Origin: Methanospirillum hungatei
GTDB taxonomy: Archaea; Halobacteriota; Methanomicrobia; Methanomicrobiales; Methanospirillaceae
Assembly: GCF_020216685.1 (NCBI RefSeq)
Contig: NZ_JAIWNS010000078.1
Location: forward strand, 1-10,000
DNA length: 10,000 bases
Direction of reading: 5' to 3'
Below are positions 6,744 through 10,000 of this stretch, in pieces. A program made the position numbers and the translations under genes. The notes under the pieces were generated by a model. That model was not told the DNA's origin. It was given only the letters and a program-made list of their open reading frames with translations, and did not search any database. The number at the start of each line of letters is the position of its first letter. The first letter of the stretch is position 1.

Positions 6744-7619
6744 ATGTTTGAGGGTGTTTTCCCCGCTTTGATTACTCCTTTTCAAAGAAATCACGGAAAG
6801 AATCTGGACCTTGATGGCCTTCGTTCCAACATAGCGCACCTCGTTGCCGCAGGGGTTCATGGTGTTGTTCCCTGTGGATCAACCGGTGAATCTGCAACTC
6901 TTTCTTTTGCCGAGCACGAACAGGTCGTCGAGGTAACCATGGATGAGGCAGGCGGAAAGGTTCCTGTCCTTGCCGGTACCGGATCCAACAACACTTCTGA
7001 AGCGCTCCGGTTTACACGGGCAGCAAAAGATGTCGGAGCGGATGGTGTCCTGGTCATCAGCCCGTATTATAATAAGCCAAACAGGTCTGGCCTTATTAAG
7101 CATTATACTGCCATTGCAGACCTCGATATCCCGGTGGTCGTCTATAATGTCCCTGGCAGAACCGGCCAGAATATTACTCCGGATATCATAGCCGAGCTGG
7201 CAAAACACCCAAACATCGTAGGAGTCAAGGAGGCATCAGGAGACCTGGGTCAGATATCAACCATCATTGAACTGACCAGAGACGAAGACTTCGCTGTTAT
7301 CTCCGGCGATGACAACCTGACACTTCCAATCCTCTCCCTGGGCGGGAAAGGAGTCATATCCGTTGCAGCAAATATCTATCCCCGGCCCCTGATTGAGATG
7401 TATGAAGCAACACAGAAGGGAGATTACGAGACCGCACGGGAGATCCATTTCAAGTATTCACCCCTCTTCCGGGCGATGTTTTATGAGTCAAATCCGATCC
7501 CGGTAAAGAAGGCTGCAGAAATTCTGGGAATGGCTGCAGGACCACTTCGTCTGCCCCTTGACGAGGCATCAGAGCAGACAACAGAAAGACTCAAAGAGGT
7601 TTTATCCAGATATGATTAA
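6744..7619 (+). CDS. dapA: 4-hydroxy-tetrahydrodipicolinate synthase
   Basis: DapA condenses pyruvate with aspartate semialdehyde, the committed step toward diaminopimelate and lysine. The 291-residue TIM-barrel protein has the expected sites: CGSTGES (T47), SPYYNKP (Y108/Y109), VVYNVPGRTG (Y134, R139) and the Schiff-base lysine K162 in VGVKEASGD. These line up with T44, Y107, Y133, R138 and K161 of the E. coli enzyme, shifted by one to three residues. The start ATG at 6744 lies directly before the family opening (FEGVFPALITPF), though no good ribosome binding site precedes it; translation may be coupled to rps17e, which ends 5 bases upstream. The 3' end overlaps dapB by 8 bases. Its substrate is supplied by Asd, encoded downstream at 8777. 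Some relatives (NanA, KDG aldolase) share the fold, but the dapB neighbour makes DapA the clear choice. Confidence 0.96.
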   Translation: MFEGVFPALITPFQRNHGKNLDLDGLRSNIAHLVAAGVHGVVPCGSTGESATLSFAEHEQVVEVTMDEAGGKVPVLAGTGSNNTSEALRFTRAAKDVGADGVLVISPYYNKPNRSGLIKHYTAIADLDIPVVVYNVPGRTGQNITPDIIAELAKHPNIVGVKEASGDLGQISTIIELTRDEDFAVISGDDNLTLPILSLGGKGVISVAANIYPRPLIEMYEATQKGDYETAREIHFKYSPLFRAMFYESNPIPVKKAAEILGMAAGPLRLPLDEASEQTTERLKEVLSRYD

Positions 7620-8376
7620 AGTCGTTATTTGTGGAGCATTTGGCCGCATGGGGACCATCATCGGAGAGATCATATCCAAAGAGCAGGATATGCAGCTCGT
7701 CGGCGGGGTTGATATAAAAGAGGGATCGTTCTTTGGAGTTCCAGTTGTACCATCAGACAAGTTGGCAGACTTTCTCTCGTCAGTGCAACCTGATGTGGTC
7801 ATAGACTTTACGGTCGCACCGGCAGCAGCACAAAATGTTCCGGTTGCAGCCCGTGCCGGATGTGCAATAATTCTTGGAACGACCGGCCTTACCCAGGAAC
7901 AGCGGAAAGGAATTGACGCCGCAATCAAAGAGGGCAAAGTCCCGGCGGTCATATCAACCAACTACTCAATAGGGATGAACATTCTCTGGACGCTTATCAG
8001 GGATGCTGCCAGAAAACTTTCAGACTATGATGTTGAAGTGACCGAGGCCCATCACCGGTACAAGAAAGATGCGCCAAGCGGGACTGCCCGGACCATCCTG
8101 CAGATCCTTCAGGAAGAGATCGGCCCACGTGAAGAGATATACGGGCGCGAAGGGATGACAGAACGGGGCTCGGAGATCGGAGTCCATGTTATCCGTGGAG
8201 GAGACATTGTTGGTGACCATGCCGTCATGTTTGCAAGCAACTTCGAGACCGTCACCCTCTCTCACCGGGCATATGATCGCTCCGTGTTTGCTGAAGGCGC
8301 AGTGAGGGCTACCCGCTGGGTATTTGGAAAAGAGCCGGGAATTTACGGCATGAAAGACGTTTTAAACCTTTCATGA
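7612..8376 (+). CDS. dapB: 4-hydroxy-tetrahydrodipicolinate reductase
   Basis: DapB reduces the DapA product to tetrahydrodipicolinate with NADH or NADPH. The 254-residue protein opens with the nucleotide-binding loop VVICGAFGRMG (4-14), then DVVIDFT (61-67), GTTGLT (89-94) and the catalytic signature EAHHRYKKDAPSGTA (145-159). H147 and K151 correspond to H159 and K163 of the E. coli enzyme. I chose the ATG at 7612, since the frame upstream of it (to 7558) only reads through the end of dapA; AGAGGT at 7595-7600 is the likely binding site. The gene overlaps dapA by 8 bases, which suggests translational coupling. Archaea including methanogens usually convert the product onward with the aminotransferase DapL; no dapL is in the window. 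Confidence 0.97.
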   Translation: MIKVVICGAFGRMGTIIGEIISKEQDMQLVGGVDIKEGSFFGVPVVPSDKLADFLSSVQPDVVIDFTVAPAAAQNVPVAARAGCAIILGTTGLTQEQRKGIDAAIKEGKVPAVISTNYSIGMNILWTLIRDAARKLSDYDVEVTEAHHRYKKDAPSGTARTILQILQEEIGPREEIYGREGMTERGSEIGVHVIRGGDIVGDHAVMFASNFETVTLSHRAYDRSVFAEGAVRATRWVFGKEPGIYGMKDVLNLS

Positions 8377-8381
8377 CCTTT

Positions 8382-8421
8382 CGAAACCTATTTTTAAGTA
8401 TTTCACCAATTTTTTGAGGAG
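8382..8421 (+). promoter_or_regulatory. Likely promoter and binding site of the ferredoxin gene
   Basis: In the 51-base gap after dapB, CGAAACC followed by TATTTTTAA (about 8389-8397) resembles an archaeal BRE plus TATA box, and GAGGAG at 8416-8421 is a strong ribosome binding site 6 bases before the ferredoxin ATG. A start site 25 bases after the TATA-like box would fall near the binding site, so the exact box is uncertain. Taken together this suggests the ferredoxin can be transcribed apart from dapAB. Confidence 0.45.
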
Positions 8422-8427
8422 ATATCA

Positions 8428-8601
8428 ATGACCGCAATTATTGATAAAGATAAATGTACCGGTTGTGAAACCTGTGTTGATGAGTGTCCGGCTACCGCTA
8501 TTGCCATGGAAGATGACAAGGCAGTAGTAAACAATGAACTGTGTGTTGACTGTGGCTCCTGTGTGGATGTCTGTCCGGCAGAAGCCATCACCATGGAATA
8601 A
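8428..8601 (+). CDS. 2[4Fe-4S] ferredoxin, clostridial type
   Basis: This 57-residue protein is a small cytoplasmic electron carrier with two [4Fe-4S] clusters. Both cysteine sets are complete: C10, C13, C16, C20 (CTGCETCVDECP) and C39, C42, C45, C49 (CVDCGSCVDVCP). As usual the last cysteine of each set binds the other cluster. Each half is followed by the same hydrophobic A-I stretch (ATAIAMED and AEAITME), showing the internal gene duplication typical of the family. The protein is acidic. In methanogens such ferredoxins carry electrons for formylmethanofuran dehydrogenase, CODH/ACS and similar enzymes; which one this serves cannot be told. GAGGAG lies 6 bases before the ATG. It sits between dapB and asd but has its own promoter-like and terminator-like sequences, so it may not belong functionally to the lysine genes. 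Confidence 0.96.
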   Translation: MTAIIDKDKCTGCETCVDECPATAIAMEDDKAVVNNELCVDCGSCVDVCPAEAITME

Positions 8602-8608
8602 ATCCCAC

Positions 8609-8615
8609 TTTTTTT
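8609..8615 (+). terminator. Oligo-T terminator after the ferredoxin
   Basis: Seven T in a row begin 7 bases after the ferredoxin stop codon, followed by CTACC. This is the usual form of an intrinsic archaeal terminator. No strong hairpin lies just before it. It would separate the ferredoxin transcript from asd. Confidence 0.55.
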
Positions 8616-8674
8616 CTACCTCAAACCCGTTGGATCTTTCAGCAAAACTGACACAATAACTCCTGCCCTGCACA

Positions 8675-8701
8675 GCATTCTTCGTCCGGACGGAGGAATG
8701 C
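8675..8701. repeat. Inverted repeat (hairpin) upstream of asd
   Basis: GCATTC at 8675-8680 is the reverse complement of GAATGC at 8696-8701, and between them lies the perfect 10-base palindrome CGTCCGGACG (8683-8692). With a short bulge the arms could form one imperfect hairpin in RNA. It could be a protein-binding dyad, an RNA structure at the end of the ferredoxin message, or chance; position alone does not decide. Confidence 0.45.
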
Positions 8702-8704
8702 CGT

Positions 8705-8770
8705 TAGTTGCACGGTGATTATTGTAAAAACCAATGTAGTGCACTATAATTACTGGTTCAGATATATATA
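8705..8770 (+). promoter_or_regulatory. Candidate asd promoter with dyads and repeats
   Basis: The stretch before asd holds TAGTTGCAC (8705-8713) and, 32 bases on, the near copy TAGTGCAC (8737-8744), which is part of the perfect palindrome TAGTGCACTA (8737-8746). An imperfect inverted pair GTGATTATTGT (8715-8725) and ACTATAATTAC (8743-8753, 9 of 11 matches) spans the same area. CTATAAT near 8745-8750 could be the TATA box, which would start transcription at about 8773, a few bases before the ATG. GATATATATA at 8761-8770 is more AT-rich but too close to the gene for that role. GAGGT touches the ATG, so it is unlikely to work as a binding site. Confidence 0.4.
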
Positions 8771-8776
8771 CGAGGT

Positions 8777-9793
8777 ATGGTTAGTGTTGGAGTCCTCGGC
8801 GCTACCGGCGCTGTGGGCCAGCGTTTTGTCCAGCTCCTGGCTGATCACCCGTATTTCGACCTTACGGTTCTGACCGCCTCTGAGCGGAGTGCAGGAAAAA
8901 AGTATCGCGATGCAGTAAACTGGCGGCTTGATCTGCCGCTTCCGGAGACGGTCGGAGATATCACAGTCTCTGATACCAGGGCAGACTGCCTGAAAAATGT
9001 CGACATTGTATTTTCAGCACTTCCTGCTGATCTTGCAACAAAGGTTGAGGCAGATTGTGCAAAAGCCGGTATTGGTGTCTGCAGTAACGCCAGTTCCCAC
9101 CGGATGATGCCTGATGTTCCCCTTGTCGTGCCTGAAGTGAATGCTGATCATCTGCGGATGATTGAATTACAGCGCGACGCAGGAACTGACGGATTCATTG
9201 TGACAAATCCGAACTGTTCAACCATCATGCTCACCGTCTCCCTGGCGCCTATCCGGAATTTTCATTTCACAGACCTCAGGGTTGCAACCATGCAGGCGAT
9301 CTCAGGAGCAGGATTTGAAGGCATACCGGGAATGTCCATCTTTGATAACGTCATCCCCTATATCGGAGGGGAAGAAGAGAAGATGGAACGCGAAACCCTC
9401 AAGATCATGGGTACATTTGACGGAAGCGAAGTTGTAAATGCCCCGTTCTCTGTCAGTGCCAGTTGTCACCGGGTCCCGGTTATTGACGGACATTCCATGG
9501 CAGTATGGCTTGACATCAAGGAACCGGTGGAGGCGGTTGCAAAAGCATTCCAGAACTGGAAATGCCCGCTGAAGGATCTTCCCACCTTACCAGAGAAGTC
9601 AGTTGATTTCATGACCCAGCCGGATCGTCCCCAGCCACGTCTTGACCGGATGAAAGGCAGAGGGATGACCGTCTCTGTCGGAAGACTCAGGCCTGGCATC
9701 CGGTACATTGCCATGGGGCACAATACCATCAGGGGTGCTGCCGGAGCCTCAGTCCTGAATGCAGAACTGATCTGTGACCGCGGGTACCTGTAA
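8777..9793 (+). CDS. asd: Aspartate-semialdehyde dehydrogenase
   Basis: Asd reduces aspartyl phosphate to aspartate semialdehyde with NADPH, feeding lysine, threonine and methionine synthesis. The 338-residue protein begins with the nucleotide-binding loop [11 protein letters not shown] (5-15). The catalytic residues are visible: nucleophile C147 in TNPNCSTI, Q173 in [10 protein letters not shown], and R232 and H239 in [11 protein letters not shown], with the same seven-residue step between Arg and His as in the E. coli enzyme (R267, H274). The CHRVPVxDGH form and the ending [22 protein letters not shown] mark the archaeal and fungal type. The ATG at 8777 has GAGGT directly against it with no spacer, so translation may start on a nearly leaderless message. 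The Alba gene follows after 5 bases. Confidence 0.97.
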   Translation: MVSVGVLGATGAVGQRFVQLLADHPYFDLTVLTASERSAGKKYRDAVNWRLDLPLPETVGDITVSDTRADCLKNVDIVFSALPADLATKVEADCAKAGIGVCSNASSHRMMPDVPLVVPEVNADHLRMIELQRDAGTDGFIVTNPNCSTIMLTVSLAPIRNFHFTDLRVATMQAISGAGFEGIPGMSIFDNVIPYIGGEEEKMERETLKIMGTFDGSEVVNAPFSVSASCHRVPVIDGHSMAVWLDIKEPVEAVAKAFQNWKCPLKDLPTLPEKSVDFMTQPDRPQPRLDRMKGRGMTVSVGRLRPGIRYIAMGHNTIRGAAGASVLNAELICDRGYL

Positions 9794-9798
9794 TACCT

Positions 9799-10000
9799 AT
9801 GGCCAGCATGGAGAACGACAATATCGTATTTGTGGGCAACAAACCGGTCATGAATTATGTTCTGGCGGTTGTCACGCAATTTAACAACGGAGCAGGGGAA
9901 GTAATTATAAAAGCACGGGGAAAAGCAATTTCACGAGCCGTGGACACCACTGAAATAGCGCTGAATCGGTTTTTACAGGATGTGGAAAAAAAATCCATCC
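9799..10000 (+). CDS. albA: DNA/RNA-binding protein Alba, 5' part
   Basis: Alba is a small dimeric protein that coats DNA and RNA in archaea. The first 67 residues are visible and the frame runs off the window; the family usually has about 90, so some 25 are missing. Clear marks are [20 protein letters not shown] (10-29), with K15 at the lysine that is acetylated in the Sulfolobus protein, and the signature [24 protein letters not shown], cited here in parts: [13 protein letters not shown] carries the nucleic-acid-binding basic residues. No ribosome binding site is evident before the ATG at 9799; the ATG at 9808 is an alternative that would remove three residues. It follows asd by 5 bases and may be cotranscribed with it, though Alba is normally abundant and could have its own promoter inside asd. 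Confidence 0.95.
   Translation, partial: MASMENDNIVFVGNKPVMNYVLAVVTQFNNGAGEVIIKARGKAISRAVDTTEIALNRFLQDVEKKSI

Noticed and set aside
8403..8673. Minus-strand frames antisense to the ferredoxin.
   Set aside because: They mirror the ferredoxin's repeated cysteine codons and carry no motif of their own.
8602..8776. The dyad cluster before asd considered as a replication origin or CRISPR remnant.
   Set aside because: There are no repeated ORB-like elements, no regularly spaced repeats, and no cdc6/orc1 or cas gene next to it; regulation of asd explains it better.
1..10000. Search for mobile elements, defence systems, tRNA genes and a new multi-gene system.
   Set aside because: Almost all of the window is accounted for by housekeeping genes of uniform style; no transposase, integrase, terminal repeats, toxin-antitoxin pair or tRNA-like fold was seen.

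Overview
The window reads as chromosomal core DNA from a euryarchaeal methanogen, most likely a member of Methanomicrobiales; Methanospirillum is my best guess. The evidence is the gene set: a PCNA clamp, an archaeal primase large subunit with its Fe-S cysteines, ribosomal protein S17e, the chromatin protein Alba, an FtsJ-type 2'-O-methyltransferase and a clostridial-type 2[4Fe-4S] ferredoxin. TATA-like boxes, GGAGG-type ribosome binding sites and middling GC fit this. The genus is inferred from protein style and was not tested by a search. Genes are densely packed, and no CRISPR array, insertion sequence, integrase, tRNA or rRNA is visible.

Layout. (1) 1-585, plus strand: the 3' end of a tetratricopeptide-repeat protein. 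(2) 3805 down to 586, minus strand: a four-gene run of rlmE (rRNA 2'-O-methyltransferase), moaA (molybdopterin cofactor synthesis), an unrecognised 167-174 residue protein and an M20-family metallohydrolase. These genes overlap or are separated by a few tens of bases, so they are probably one operon. It collides tail to tail with the TPR gene with no base between the two stop codons. (3) 3806-3896: a divergent promoter region. (4) 3897-5799, plus strand: pcn and priL, a replication pair. (5) 5728-5925, minus strand: a small two-helix membrane protein whose 3' end lies antisense to the 3' end of priL. (6) 5983-8376, plus strand: a ThiN-like protein, rps17e, dapA and dapB, tightly spaced. (7) 8428-8601: a ferredoxin with its own promoter-like and terminator-like sequences. 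(8) 8602-8776: a leader rich in dyads. (9) 8777-10000: asd, then the start of an Alba gene that runs off the end.

How the genes work together. Asd makes aspartate semialdehyde, DapA condenses it with pyruvate, and DapB reduces the product: the first committed steps to diaminopimelate and lysine. Pcn and PriL serve DNA synthesis, Alba coats DNA, and RlmE and S17e serve the ribosome. MoaA fits the molybdenum or tungsten pterin enzymes that methanogens need, such as formylmethanofuran dehydrogenase. The region is mostly ordinary housekeeping DNA, and I see no clear new system. The items worth a second look are the antisense overlap at the end of priL, the unknown gene between moaA and the M20 hydrolase, the ThiN-like protein of uncertain activity, and the dyad-rich asd leader.
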